In this document: positions 11,206 through 23,197 of the stretch, in pieces | Numbering within the stretch: the first letter of the stretch is position 1 | How the letters are laid out: every line of letters starts with the position of its first letter | Source: Humulus lupulus | Taxonomy: Eukaryota; Streptophyta; Magnoliopsida; Rosales; Cannabaceae | Length of the DNA: 64,000 nucleotides | NCBI RefSeq assembly: GCF_963169125.1 | Contig: NC_084798.1 | Coordinates: forward strand, 99,651,970 to 99,715,969 | Direction of reading: 5' to 3' | The notes under the pieces: generated by a model | What the model was told of the DNA's origin: nothing | Seen by the model: only the letters and a program-made list of their open reading frames with translations | Databases searched by the model: none | Program-made: the position numbers and the translations under genes

Positions 11206-11965
11206 GGTTGCTCAGATTGTATGAGTCGGACAATTTTTTCCTTGGAAACACAGTCGATGATGGTAGGCGATAGAAAATTGTTTAGAGGTTTGGAAATAAA
11301 AAAGTAGAGGCAAATAAAAAAGTAAAAAGTATAAGATATCTTTACTAATACGCAGGCTCCAAAATTTGTTACCGCCAATTTTTTTCCAACCTATTATTTT
11401 ATTATTTGATGTATCACAATACTTTTTCAATACTATTATATTCATATGTTATGGAAAGGGGTATTTGGTGTAGTGACTTAAACTTAAATAAAATAAAATA
11501 AATAATTAAAAAAATTAAAATATGATATTTTTGAGATATTTTACAATGATAATTATTTAAAAATAATAAATAATTAAACAAATTACAATGTGATATTTTT
11601 GAGACATTTTACAATTATAATTATTTTAAAATAATGAAATTTTACGTTTTATAACTTAAATAAAATTTAATTAAATTTAAACTCACTTATTAGAATAATA
11701 TCAAATTAAACATTTAATTAATCTACTATCAATTAGCAACAAATTGTTTTTTTTAAATAAGTAGCAAGAAACTTAAATTTAAAATCTGCGTATAATATTT
11801 AATATTAAATTAAACATATAATATATAATCTCTTGTTTTCTCTCCTAAATTCAAAAACTAGAATAAACATATACTCAAACAAAAATAAATAAAATATTTA
11901 ATTAAAATAGAATCTTTATTTGAAATTTATATGACATTAATATAAATTTAGAGTGTGTGGGGTTA
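11206..11965. other. AT-rich flank of clathrin exon 1 with a short tandem duplication
   Basis: No gene seen. Two diverged copies of a 67-bp unit lie at about 11,513-11,579 and 11,580-11,645; each carries GATATTTTTGAGA and ATTTTACAAT. GGTGTAGTG at about 11,468-11,476 reads on the minus strand as CACTACACC, loosely like a CACTA terminus, but no partner was found. Confidence 0.45.
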
Positions 11966-11978
11966 TATGCCTTCAGTG

Positions 11979-12065
11979 ACGACATGTCATTGTCGTCGGG
12001 TCACGAAATCTCAGATTTTTGTGTTCATCGAGCACTCTACGACAATGACATGTCCTCACTGTAGG
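11979..12065. repeat. left subterminal repeats of the CACTA element
   Basis: GACGACATGTCATTGTCGTC and ACGACAATGACATGTC, about 50 bp apart, are variants of the palindrome array at 30,840-31,681. They mark the 3' end region of the same transposon. The phrase GCACTCTACGACA resembles the sequence just inside the right terminus. Confidence 0.65.
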
Positions 12066-12373
12066 TATATAATTTAAAAAAAATAATTAATTTATTAATT
12101 AAAATGTATTTAATAAATATTAAATATTAATTAAATAAATAAAACCAATTTATTTAATTAAATAATAAAATTAATTTATTAATTAAATAATAAAACCAAT
12201 TTAACAATATTCACAGTCTCCATAATGTAAAAAACAAAACATAAGTAGTATTGTCTCCAAAATAAAAATAAAAATAAAAAAACAACACAAAATATTAATA
12301 AGTTCAAAATAAAAATATAATCAAACTAAATGTCATCTAAATCAATTCCAAAGTCATCATTATCATCGGGCTG
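12066..12373. other. AT-rich 3' untranslated part of the CACTA element
   Basis: Between the left subterminal repeats and the end of the Transposase_24-type frame lie about 300 bp of A/T-rich sequence with AATTAATTTATT-like runs. No coding signal. Confidence 0.5.
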
Positions 12374-13105
12374 TTATGGTGCTTGTGGTGGTTGTGGCTG
12401 CTGTGGTTGTTGTGGTTGAAAGTTCGCTATCATGGACTGTATCATATTCATGTCCAAGTTGATAGGAAGAAATTGTGGAGTTTGGATGTTCGGAGTTGTA
12501 GCTTGCAAAAATTGTTGCATTTGCTTGACTAAAGTGTTGAACCTGGACTGGAAAGCCTCGGTTGGTAACATTGGAAGACCGAATTTGGTGGACGGAAATG
12601 GTGATGCCTCTAATTGTGAAGAGGATCTGGTGGCGCCTGAGGCAAAGGTTCCTGTGCCCTTCAACTTGCGTCCAAGACCTCGGTTGTGGCCACAATGTTG
12701 ACCAAGTACCTTTGAGACGACTTGTGTCTCATTGAAAGTGGAACTTCCTGCTGAAGATTCAGATTGAGATTGAGATTAGGATTGGGATTGTGTCTTGATT
12801 TCTTGCTGCAAGGCATCCTGCAGTTTAGAAACAAGACAATTACAAAACTTAGAAAGTTACTTACATATGCATCATTAGCATTCGTGTTCACCCATCCACG
12901 TGTCGGATGATTGTGCATGTCATGAAACGTATCGATAATGATGGGCAGTTCCTTAGTCTGAAGATTCATCTTTCGAAATAAAATTTAACAAAATCTCAGT
13001 TAAATATTGAAATTATTATTAAGATAACTTAAAATATTTCAAATTATCTATATATTTTTATTTACCTTCTTAAATTGAGCAGAAGCATAAGAAGTCGATC
13101 CTTGG
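12374..13105 (-). pseudogene. CACTA Transposase_24-type protein, C-terminal part
   Basis: Minus-strand exons continue the gene cut by the gypsy element. GSTSYASAQFKK leads to NLQTKELPIIIDTFHDMH and GWVNTNANDAY; after an intron, SSTFNETQVVSKVLGQHCGH, RGLGRKLKGTG and a Pro/Gln-rich tail. This matches the C-terminal layout of the Ptta/En/Spm plant transposase family (Transposase_24). A TAA interrupts a Ser-Gln run just before SQSQSESSAGSS, where the pattern calls for CAA. The reading ends at 12,374. Its N-terminal half resumes at 24,778. Confidence 0.75.
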
Positions 13106-13716
13106 TGTTTACCCTAAAAATGGCTGTTGATGACGCGGCAAAGATTTCTCACACATGGTTGACACGTGGCAGAAGTAATGTTTGGCTATCGACCAGAAGC
13201 ACATCACTTCGTCATACTTAATTATAAGATACAACCAGTCTGGCCGTATAGTTTGTTTTATTTACTTCTAAAATTGTAATCTTATAATAATTACATTGAA
13301 TATTTCCTCATTATGACCTTGATACGTGTTTATTAAGGAAAGATATGGCCCGTTGGCCCATGTAACCCTCCTTGAGCCTATAAATATACATGAAATAGCT
13401 CAAGGAAAGGACTTTTGATCCCTGAATTTCTTTGCTAAGATAGAGGGAGAAAGAGAGCTATAGTGCAATTATCCATCGTTTCATTGTATTTCTTCTAAGG
13501 TTTGTGAAACTCAAGAACCCTAGTTCTTTGATCACAGCTCTGAGATTCAATATCAATAATAGCACTAAGTGGTCGTAGGTCATTACCATTCTTTGGGGCC
13601 GAACCACTATAAATCCTTGGTGTTTTCTTCTTTTCCATTGGATTATATTCTTAATTGTCATTTTATCTTTTGTCGTAAATTTGACTCCGTGTCTTTGGCC
13701 AAATTGTGGGTCAACA
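13106..13716 (+). repeat. 5' LTR of gypsy copy A
   Basis: This 611-bp repeat begins TGTTTACCC and ends GGTCAACA. It has a promoter-like TATAAATA at 13379-13386, after CTCCTTGAGCC. It is homologous to the LTRs of copy B, for example in CTCAAGG, GGACTTTTG, CCGAACCACTATA and GGGTCAACA. Confidence 0.93.
13379..13386 (+). promoter_or_regulatory. TATA box in 5' LTR, copy A
   Basis: TATAAATA in mid-LTR, the usual place for the retrotransposon promoter. The same box is at 24440-24447 in the 3' LTR and, in copy B, at 40217-40224 and 60363-60370. Confidence 0.6.
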
Positions 13717-13764
13717 TTCTGGTGCTTTCATTGAGAGTTTGACGAAAAACTGTGAAAAAATCTA

Positions 13765-15884
13765 ATGGCGAAAACATCCAAGAAGACTGGACAAGCTGCT
13801 GGCGCTGCACCATACCAACCTCCTCCCTCGAATGTGGCTGTGAATGAACCACATTTGGAGTTCGATGAGGAGGAGTTAGATTCTGAAACACTGAGGGCAA
13901 CACTGGGAGTGTTGCAAGATGAGTTGGCCAATCTGAGGGCCAATCAGGAGAATGTTGCGGAGACAATGGCGTTGCAGCAAAGAGAAATAGAACGCCAGCG
14001 CCAGGAGCTGATTGAGCAGCAGATGGAAATGGATCGTCGGCAGAGGGATGCCATGGCCGCCCTTGAAGTAGCCATTCAACTGGGAAGGAGTCAGGCTGTG
14101 CCAACCTCCCAACCAGATCAGCCACCAAATGCGCCACCTCAAAGAGGTCCCAATCCAAGCCCTCCACTTTAGCCAGCAAGCCGTCAAAGGCTGGAGCAGC
14201 CGCCTATGGCTCAGGATGATGTCCCACCTATGGATCTTGAGTAGCAGCCTCCATCTCAGGCTATCGAGGCAATCCCCAGTGCGCGAGGCAGAATAGGGCC
14301 GGGCAACCGCCCCGCAGCCCTAGACGCCTCGGGGATGAAGAGCCAAATCTATCGAGCAGGGGGCAATGTCCTTCTGCCAACAGAAGGAACATTGAGTCAG
14401 GCTCTGCGGTCAAGGGCCCCCCATGGAATAACAATGCACGGGGACCCAACGACCAGCGCAGGCCTCCCCCTGACGCTTGGGAAATGCCAGCCTGAGGAGG
14501 AAATAGCGTGAACAACCGGTCACGCCATAGTCAGCCACAATTCATAGATGGCCATGACTATAATGAAGCTGAATCTGGCAGAAAAAATGTTGGCCGGAGA
14601 AATAAAGAAAGAGGTGGAGGCAGATGCCCCCCACCTAGAGAAAATAGGCCAGCTAGCCACAATAGTGGGGGGCAACCCAGGCAGCAGAACGTCTTTAGCC
14701 GGCTAGGAGCTAGCGAGCAGAGACGTAGGGACGATGATCTAAGGGTTGTACTTAACAACCGCTGTGAGAGACACAACGAGTACGCTCCCTCGGCACCGGT
14801 GGCCCCAACAGTCCCAGAAGGTGTTCAGGCTCAGATTGAGGCCCTGAATCAGGCGGTACAACAACTGGTCGGGGGACGAACGTCCCATATTTAGTACAAT
14901 AGGAGGAGGGGCACCCCCTTTGTATAGAGGATTGCTACGGCCGAAACCCCCAGTAAGTTGAAGATGCCTACATTGCCAAACTTTGACGGGTACGGAGACC
15001 CAGTATCTCACGTTAAGAAGTTTGAGATACAAATGGATATACAGAAAGTGTCGGAAGATGCCCGCTGTCGGATCCCCTGCGACACTGTCTGACACTGCCC
15101 AGGAGTGGTTCTTTAAGTTCCCTCCTGCTAGTATAGTATCTTGGGAGATGTTCGTAAAGGAATTTTACGAACAGTTATACACGGGTCGCGTACACCCCAC
15201 AGAGGCCAACTAAATGGTCGAGATATGCCATGAAGAGGGAGAGCCCTCGAAAGAATATGTCCAATGCTTCATGCGAGCAGCAACTGGAGCCAACACAGTG
15301 GGCGATGAGGGTAAGATGATGGCTCCAACTGTTGGTGTTGGCGCCATTCACCCCTCTGGAGTAGTCTCAGAAAGAATGGGGTAAGAAGTACCCAAGAGTT
15401 TTTAGATCGGGCTGATCGATATATCAAGCTCGAAGATGTGATTGCCAACGAAGGGAAATCACCAACAAAAGACAAGGGGACCAAGGACGAACCCGCCAAC
15501 GGGTCGGAGAAGCCCAATGGAAACAACAAGGGCAACAAGAATGGCAATGGTAGGAATGGTGGAAAACAGGCGAACAATGAACCCTCGGCTTCTAAAAGTA
15601 AACGCCCCAAAGGCAATCGATACGAGCTGAGATTCACTAACTACACGGCCCTTGTCGAAAGCCGAGCAGAAGTCTACCAGGCGACCAACTCAAGCGTGCC
15701 TTACAAAAGACCTGCAGCTATAAGGAAAGATATCTCCAAGAGAGATACAACAAAGTTCTGTCGTTTTCACAATGACTACGGGCACGAGACCAATGAATTT
15801 AACCAGTTGAAAGACGAGATTGAGTTCCTGATTAGGCAGGGACATTTAAGAAGATATGTGCGAGCCGCAGGAGGGTCTCAGTGA
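13765..15884 (+). pseudogene. gag: gag of gypsy copy A, broken
   Basis: Starts MAKTSKKTGQ 49 bp after the LTR. The N-terminal part is Gln/Glu-rich and probably coiled coil (ELANLRANQENVAETMALQQ). The capsid-like core follows around 14,983-15,213 (LSDTAQEWFFKFPPASIVSW, FVKEFYEQLY), and the C-terminus has a CCHC-like FCRFHNDYGHETNEF then LKDEIEFLIRQGHLRRYV (to 15,884). The last knuckle position is Phe where copy B has Cys. The frame breaks several times (TAG at 14170-14172, TAA near 15,211) and pieces lie in different frames, so no full Gag can be made. Confidence 0.85.
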
Positions 15885-16109
15885 GAGGCTCAAGGTGGCA
15901 ACAAGCAGGTGCCTACACGCCAACGCTCGCCACCTCTATAGCCAGCTCTTGTGGCAGGCACTTTACTCACCATCTGCAGAGGCCCACATCTTGTAGGAGA
16001 CAGTGGGAAGGCAAGGGAACAATACGCTCAAACCCTACGCCATGACCAGGACATCGAGATGATGAGTGTGGAGGATTGAGCATCGAAAAAGTCTCGAACA
16101 GATGAGGAA

Positions 16110-16549
16110 TTGATAACCTTCTCTAAAGACGATGCCCAACACATGCGATTCCCACACTCCGTTCCGCTGGTCGTAGACGTACAAATTGACAACATGGTGG
16201 TAAAGAGGGTGTTGGTTGACACAAGAAGTTCGGTCAACATCCTGTATAAGTCTTCGCTGGAAAGAATGAAGCTGTTCGTCAAAGACCTGGAGCCATGCAA
16301 CCAAACCATTTATGGTTTTTCCGATGAAGGGCTCGCCCCAATATGGTCAATTAGGCTTCCAGTTACAGCAGGTACTGCACCTACTAATAGGACATTACAC
16401 ACTACTTTCATAGTAGCTGACTGTCCTTCAGCATACAATGCTATAATTAGGAGACCAATTCTAGTTGACCTACGAGCCATTACTTCAATATGGCACCTTG
16501 CCATGAAATTCCTGACAGACGCAGGGGTAGAATGCGTCTTGGGGAATTA
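16110..16549 (+). pseudogene. aspartic protease region, gypsy copy A
   Basis: A retropepsin-like domain: VDVQIDNMVVKRVLVD, then TRSSVNILYKSSLERM, then YNAIIRRPILVDLRAITS. The catalytic triplet should be DTG; here it is DTR (GAC ACA AGA, 16218-16226). Copy B has the same change at 49801-49809. The frame ends in TAG at 16548-16550 and, through further stops, leads toward RT. Processing of Gag-Pol would be expected to fail. Confidence 0.8.
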
Positions 16550-16802
16550 GCGGGAAGTAAGGGAGTGCTACAACGCCTCGATCACCAAGGCAAAGAAGGG
16601 TGTATCGAGAGATGTTCCCGAAAAAGAGTTGCAAGTGTTAATTGATGCTCAAGCCCACTCAGGTGATAATGTCACCAAATAGGGTGTTGCCAAAAGTGAG
16701 GATAGAGACCTAGATCCTCGCTTTGGGGATTTTGAAGAGGAAATTTGACCCATCGAGGATCTTGAGAAGGTCCAACTCGATGAAGAAAATCTGACCAGGG
16801 TT

Positions 16803-18947
16803 GTGAAAGTCAGTAAAAACTTAGAGACAACAACAAAACAAGAACTGGTGGAGGTTTTAATGAGGAACCAGGAAGTCATTTCCTGGTCGCACAGAGACAT
16901 GGTCGGAATAGACCCTGTCGTCATCGGCCATGTCCTGAACATCGACAAGAGTTTTCCACTGGTTCAACAAAAAAGAAGGCTGCTCGACAAAGATAGATCA
17001 AAGGCCTTAAAAGAAGAAGTCGGAAAGCTAAAGGATAATGGATTCATCAGGGTGGCGTTTTATCCATCGCGGGTCTCTAATCTCGTGCTAGTTCCCAAGC
17101 CAAATGGCAAGTGGCACACGTGCGTGGATTTCACAGACCTTAATAAAGCTTGCCCCAAAGATTGTTACCCACTCCCAAGAATCGACCAGTTGGTCGATGC
17201 CACTGCAGTTCATGAGATACTCTCATTCATGGATGCATACTCTGGGTATAATCAAATTAGTATGCATCCCCCTGATAAGGATCACACTAGCTTTCAAACT
17301 GATACATGGCTTTACTGTTACAAAGTAATGCCTTTCAGTTTGAAAAACGCTGGTGTGACTTACCAGTGGTTAGTCAACCACTTGTTTAAAGAACTGATCG
17401 GCACAAACATGGAGGTCTACGTAGATGACATGCTGGTCAACTCAAAGAAGGCAGAAGGGCATATAAAGGATTTGCATGAGTGCTTCAACGTCTTGAACAA
17501 ATATCAGATGAAGTTGAATCCCCTTAAATGGTCCTTCGAAGTAGGATTAGGGAAGTTCTTGGGATTTATAGTTAACTCGAGATGAATTGAAGCCAATCCC
17601 GAGAAAATTAAAGCCCTGATCGATATGAAATCACCAGCAAAGATTAAGGATGTTCAAAGTTTAACAGGAAGAAATTCCGCTCTCAGTAGATTCATTTCGA
17701 AGTCAACAGAAAAGTGCGTTCCATTTTTTAATCTACTTAGAGGCAACAAAAAGTTTGAATGAAAGGAGGAGTGCGAGCAGGCTTTTCAAGCATTGAAAAC
17801 TCATATGGCGCAACCACCGGTCTTATCGAAACCGGCTGATAAGGAAACTTTGTTCATCTACCTGGCAATCATGGAATATGCTGCTAGTGTCGTTTTGGTA
17901 AAGGAGGAAGAAGGCGTGCAGAAGGCAGTTTATTATGTAAGCAAGAGGCTAATTGGAGCGGAGTTGCGATACCCACCTATTGAAAAATTAGCATATTTCT
18001 TAATTTTGGCCTCCAGGAAGCTGCGGCCTTACTTTCAGGCTCACCCAATCGCGATTTTGACCGACCAGCCTCTACGGCAAGTCCTGCACAAACCAGAGGA
18101 TGCAGGTAGATTGTTAAAATGGGCAGTTGAACTTGGGCAGTTCGATATATCTTACTTTCCACGAGCACCGATAAAAGGACAAGCCTTGGCTGACTTCATT
18201 GCAAATTTCAATGAACTTACAGATAACGAGCAGACTGAAAAGCCTAATGAGCCTGAGTCTCAAAACCAAACTCCCTCGTGGAAATTATTTACAGATGGTT
18301 CTTCTAATGAGTGCCACGCCATAGCAGGAGTGATATTGATAACACTGGAAGTGCATCGATATCACTGCGCAATCAGGTTTAACTTCACTACTTCTAACAA
18401 CAAGGCCGAGTATGAAGCATTACTCACTGGGTTGCGTTTAGCTAAGGACATGAATATAAAGGTGCTCGGCATCTACGGTGATTCTCAGCTGGTGGTGAAT
18501 CAAGTCATGGGAGAATACCAGGGGCGAGGTTTAAAAACGGTCGCCTACTTAAACAAAACAAGAGATCTATTGGCTCAGTTCGACAAATACACCCTCCAGC
18601 AAGTACCTCGCGACCAGAATTCCAATGCTGATGCTTTGGCCAAGTTAGCAAGTGCAAAGGATGCTAATACTCTGAATATAGTACCAGTTGAGTGGCTGTC
18701 TATGCCAAGCATCCAAGCAGAGGAGACCACTATGGTAATCCAGATGGCGGATACATGGATGGCACCATATATAGAGCATCTGACGCAAGGCATGTTACCA
18801 ACGGACAGAAACAAAGCTAGGACCCTTCAGTGGCAAGCTGCTAGGTATATCCTGGTCAATGGAATCTTGCACCGAAGGGGATACTCAATGCCACTCCTAA
18901 GATGTATTTCAAAAGAAAAGGACAAAGAATTAATGAAAGAGGTATAG
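16803..18947 (+). pseudogene. pol: reverse transcriptase, RNase H and second RNase H, gypsy copy A
   Basis: The RT block (16803-17585) has VPKPNGKWHTCVDFTDLNKA, a DAYSGYNQISMHP motif and the catalytic YVDD at 17418-17429. TGA at 17583-17585 and another stop near 17,760 break it. The 17793-18947 block has the retroviral RNase H/connection (LFIYLAIMEYAASVVLVKEE) and, after a linker, a second RNase H of archaeal type (LFTDGSSNECHAIAGVI, NNKAEYEALLTGLRLAKDM, YGDSQLVVNQVMGEYQ, NADALAKLAS). A second RNase H is characteristic of plant Tat-lineage elements. The block ends at TAG just before the integrase zinc domain. Confidence 0.92.
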
Positions 18948-18948
18948 G

Positions 18949-19989
18949 AAGGCTTTTGTGGAGACCACGCTGGGGGGAAAACATGTCAAAAAAGATCCTG
19001 AGGCAAGGAAACTTCTGGCCCATGATGAATGAAGACTTGATGAAGTTTTTATGGAGGTGCGACAAGTGCCAGAGGTTCTCCAAAATCCCACGAGCAACCC
19101 CTAATGTTCTTAAACAGATGCAAAGTCTGTGGCCGTTTGCAGTTTAGGGCATAGATCTAATCGGATCTTTGCCCACAGGAAAGGGCGGCGTCAAGTATGT
19201 TGTGGTTGCCATCGACTACTTCACTAAATGGGCCGAAGCCGAGCCACTCGCAACCATAACAACAAAGAAGGTGCTGGATTTCATGATCTAAAACATCGTT
19301 TGTCGTTGTGGATTGCCAAGGAAAATCGTCTCGGATAACGGCACCCAGTTTGATAGTGATTTATTCACGGATTTTTGCGAATGACATGGCATTATCAAGA
19401 GCTTTTCTTCAGTCGCTCATCCCCAAGAAAATGGACAAGTCGAAGCAGTCAACAAAACGCTAAATGATACACTGAAGAAAAGACTTGAAGAAGCTAAGGG
19501 GGCATGGCCAGAACAATTTCCTGAAGTCCTTTGGTCATACAGAACTTCCCATCGAACAGCAACAGGTCGTACTCCATTTTCTTTAGCTTATGGGTATGAG
19601 GCTATGTTGCCTGTTGAGTAAGATCCGCCTTCGCATCACAGAATAATGTACGATAAAGGCTCGAACAGCCAACTACTGATGGAATCCCTAGACTTGGTCC
19701 ATGAGAAGCGTGACCAAGCCCAACTCCGAGTAGTTGCGTACCAGCAAAAAGTCGCCCCTATTTCAAATCTAAAGTGCGAGAAAGGAAATTCAATGTCGGA
19801 GATCTAGTACTTCGAAGAGTTTTCCAAAACACCCACGACCAAGCTGTTGGAGTATTTGGACCTAATTGGGAAGGGCCTTACCAGATTGAAGAAGTCCTCC
19901 ATCCAGGAACCTACAAACTTGCTCACCTAAATGGAGATCTCATTCCTCGCTATTGTAATGGAGAACACCTACACAAGTACTATCAATGA
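18949..19989 (+). pseudogene. integrase, gypsy copy A
   Basis: The zinc domain ends CDKCQRFSKIPRATPN (about 19,060-19,110). The catalytic core follows: VVAIDYFTKWAEAEP (first Asp), IVSDNGTQFDSDLF (second Asp) and HPQENGQVEAVNKTL (Glu). The C-terminal part has KFNVGDLVLRRVFQN and GPNWEGPYQIEEVLHPGTYK, ending HLHKYYQ at 19,986. In-frame stops at about 19,146 (TAG), 19,289 (TAA), 19,381 (TGA), 19,619 (TAA) and 19,806 (TAG) prevent translation. Confidence 0.9.
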
Positions 19990-20713
19990 ACAATCCTTCT
20001 TAAAGGATTGGCTTGTATTAATTTTACTTTTTATAAGTTATGAAAAAGGGTTGGTCATTTTACGTGACTAATCGCTTATAAGTGTAAGATCATTTTGATC
20101 ACTCGTACAGACACGTTTTGTCAATTTATTACGAGAAATATAAGGGACTGTGCACAGCCAGTCATTCTTGCCAATTATTGTATTTTATACAAGTATTTGC
20201 TCATTACCTGTGTTGTTTTCCTGTATTACAATTTTAATTATTTTGCTCCGAGCAATATTGTTCGAACAGGTTTTGGTCAAGGCAAGTGACCAAGGACCTA
20301 AAGCTCCTCGTTCACTTGGGGGGCACATAAGGTATCTAGTAAGCAAAGCATATCGAAAGGTATGTAAACACATGAGCAAAATAAGTGAAAGCATGCTAGG
20401 GTACTTAGAGCGTATTTTTCAAAATTTTGTATTTTGTTAAATCAAACAAAATTATTATGCTAAGTTCGATCATGCAAACAGATGTTATAATAAGATGCAA
20501 ATATATTATAATATCAAAATGTATCCTTTTACACCGCGAGCAGTCGCTGCTCAAATGTAATTGTTCAATTAAAAGTAAAAGTTGCCCGTGCAGCAATAAA
20601 TATTCAATTGGAAAATAAGTGTCTTCACATCACGACCCATAGGCTGTGTACTTGAAAAATTAAAGAGAAAGAAAAATAGCAAACTACGAGGCTGGAGAAT
20701 CTTAAGGGGTGCC
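19990..20713. other. spacer between integrase and antisense gene, copy A
   Basis: AT-rich, no coding match. It is collinear with 53,565-54,273 in copy B (shared phrases AAGGATTGGCTTGTATTAATTT-like and GTGACCAAGGA), so it is an original part of the element. Confidence 0.6.
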
Positions 20714-23197
20714 CTAGTCGACGACAGTTGTAGCATCATTGTCCGCCCCATCCATGCCAGTGTCCAAGGAGATTTCGAGCGAGGCAGGTACCTTTGCCCT
20801 CTCTTCTTCTGCCAATCGAGCAGCGCAACGAGCTATCTCAGCATGCCTTGCGCGCTCGGGAAGGTAGCTAAAATCAGCCTCTTGGTTGTGTTTCCAGAAG
20901 TCATAGAAACACTTAACTGTGGCGTTCTTGTACCTTTCCAAATTGCTGGTGTTGATTTTTTCGAGCTTCTCGATCCAGCCCTCCAAGCTTGTAGTCTCTT
21001 GTCTGCTCACAATCAAGTCCTGCTCGAGCTTTTTAGCCTCACGATAGTTGATGCGGTTAGACTCCTTGAAATTGTCTCTTTGCTCGACGGCCTTGTCTAG
21101 AGCAGTTTCTTTTCCCTTAACTCCTCAACCAATTTGTTCTTTTCCTCGAGCACTGCCTCAATCTATTCAGCGTACTTCGCTTTGGCAGCTTTGAGTTCTT
21201 CAGCATGTCATTGCTCTAAAGTCCTGGACTGCTCGGTGATAGCACCCGAGCGAAGCCGGCCGGCAATAAGGGTCAGCATTTCCTGCGATCAGAGCAAAAG
21301 TTAGACTGACTGTAAAGTACAAAGGGTTTTCCCCACAAAAAAATAATAATAACTTACACTGGCAAACTCATTCAATGCGCGGGTTAAGATCTGGTTGATG
21401 TCCATCATCTCCATTGAAGCCATCGCCTCTCGGCAACGTTCGTGCTTCAAAATTTTGGCCACCCTGTCTTTGACCGATCTCAAGGCGCGACTCAATATAT
21501 CGCCCCCCGTGGAAGCAGGAGCAGCCTGCTGAGACTGGTCGGTTGGGGTCGATGGAGAAGATGTCGACCCGATAGGAGCATGGGGAGTTTGCTGCTCGAG
21601 AGGAGAAGGAGGTGGTGTTACATTTGCTGAGGGTCCATCTTCTAGAGGGCCTACAGTACGGGTTTTCTTGGCCTGAGGTGCTTTACTGCTTTCCCCAGGA
21701 TGCCTTTTGCTCGCTTTCTTCTTGCCCGAGGGAGCTTCAGGAGCCTCGGGGGCACTGTATATGCCGAACACATTCTTGGAGTCCATGTCTGTAAGAAAAG
21801 CAAATACACAAACAGTGAGATAGTATAAACGATTGTGTATGTTATGTGAGGAAAAGAAACAAAGAAAATTGTAAGTGAAATACCCGAGCTATCATTACTG
21901 GTCGCTACATTATATACACTACTAGTGTTACACTCACTCTCTAGCATGAAGAAGTCTGAATCTAAATTGGGAGCATACTTAAAATTTATGTCCTCGTCAA
22001 ATAAGTGATAGGGAATTAGCAAACTATCTAAGAGCAAGAGATCAGTACCGTTCTCATCCGAGGATTCATCGAGGCGCTCGAAAGGTTCGGTGGCTTTCTT
22101 TTTTCCCTTTCCCGTTGGGGCGGGGGGAGCAGCAGCCCGCGGGGCGCTGGAGGGTTCCCTGATTGTCACTCCAGTTGCCCTCATCGGAGGGGGTTGTGAC
22201 ACGTCTGGGTGCTGCTCGGGAACCTCTCCACCAGTGGCACTCCCCGCTATTGACTCCCTCACATCCTGATGAGGGGCAAAGAGGCCGACTTGTCTCAGAT
22301 TGGCCTCTGTGACCAGCTGTTTGACACTTTTCTCTATGTCGGTCATTCTGGCCAGGAGGGTTGATCGCATCTCCATGTTTGGAGTAGGGTCTGGTCGCAA
22401 CCATGGGCCTGAAACGTACTAAATTTCCAAGGGAAATTCAGCAAAAAATTGAAGAAAGATAAACTACCAGTGGTACAAAGACTTTACCTCCTTGTGTGAA
22501 GGCCAAGTTGTTCACAACCATGTCAGTCGTCAAGAAATACTCCAGATGGTACTTCCCCACATTCGAGATATAAGTGGTGTCAGTCAGGAAAGTGCGACCT
22601 GTTTCCTGGTGACAGAAGTGGAAAAACCCCATGTTTTCTTGGTTGGGGTTAGATTTTAGGTCGAACAGATAGTTGACCTGATGTGGTGTGGGGACAGGTC
22701 ATTTCTTATGGCTATAGAGGTTATAGAGTGCAGCAAGCATTCTATATCCATTGGGAGTTATTTGAAAAGGGGCGACCCTGAAGTAATTGGCCACCCCCTG
22801 GAAGAAAGTATGAAGAGGCAGGGTCGCTCCTACCTCGATGTGGTACCTCGACTAGGTGCTGAAAGCTCTTCCAGACAAGTTCGCCCATTGGTCCTAATTG
22901 GGTTGGACTAGTATCACCCCAGGAAGTCAATATTTTTTAATATAATTAGCGATCATCCTTATCGTTACCCGGCTGACAGAGACGACGTACCATTCAACAT
23001 CTGGTTGAACGACGTTTTGGAAGATGAGCGCGAGTTTGAATGTTAGGGTCAGGAATATTTCTCTCCTGACCACTAGTCGAGGGAACTCCAGCCTGAGGAG
23101 CAGGCTGATTTGAAGGGTTTGAAGGTTTCTTATTCTGGCCAATGGATTTTACACTACCCATGGCTGGAAGGTTTGACTGAGGTCTATTGGGTGGCAT
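20714..23197 (-). pseudogene. antisense gene of Tat-type gypsy element, copy A
   Basis: Minus-strand exon-like blocks between pol and the 3' LTR, collinear with 54,274-59,074 in copy B. From the N-terminus: NKKPSNPSNQPAPQAGVPST (near 23,130); remnants of the conserved domain; a middle part (NMEMRSTLLARMTDIEKSVK, 22,404 down); GKKKASKRHPGESSKAPQ with Pro/Ser-rich sequence and RSVKDRVAKILKHERCREAM (21,786-21,370); and a final helical part (LEGWIEKLEKINTSNLERYK, FSYLPERARHAEIARCAARL) ending TAG at 20,714-20,716. Antisense genes here are known in Tat/Retand elements; their function is unsettled. The conserved domain is decayed here but readable in copy B. Confidence 0.75.

Noticed and set aside
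11468..11476. Minus-strand CACTACACC as the end of a CACTA element carrying the clathrin and zinc-finger pieces
   Set aside because: No matching opposite terminus, subterminal array or 3-bp duplication was found to the left.
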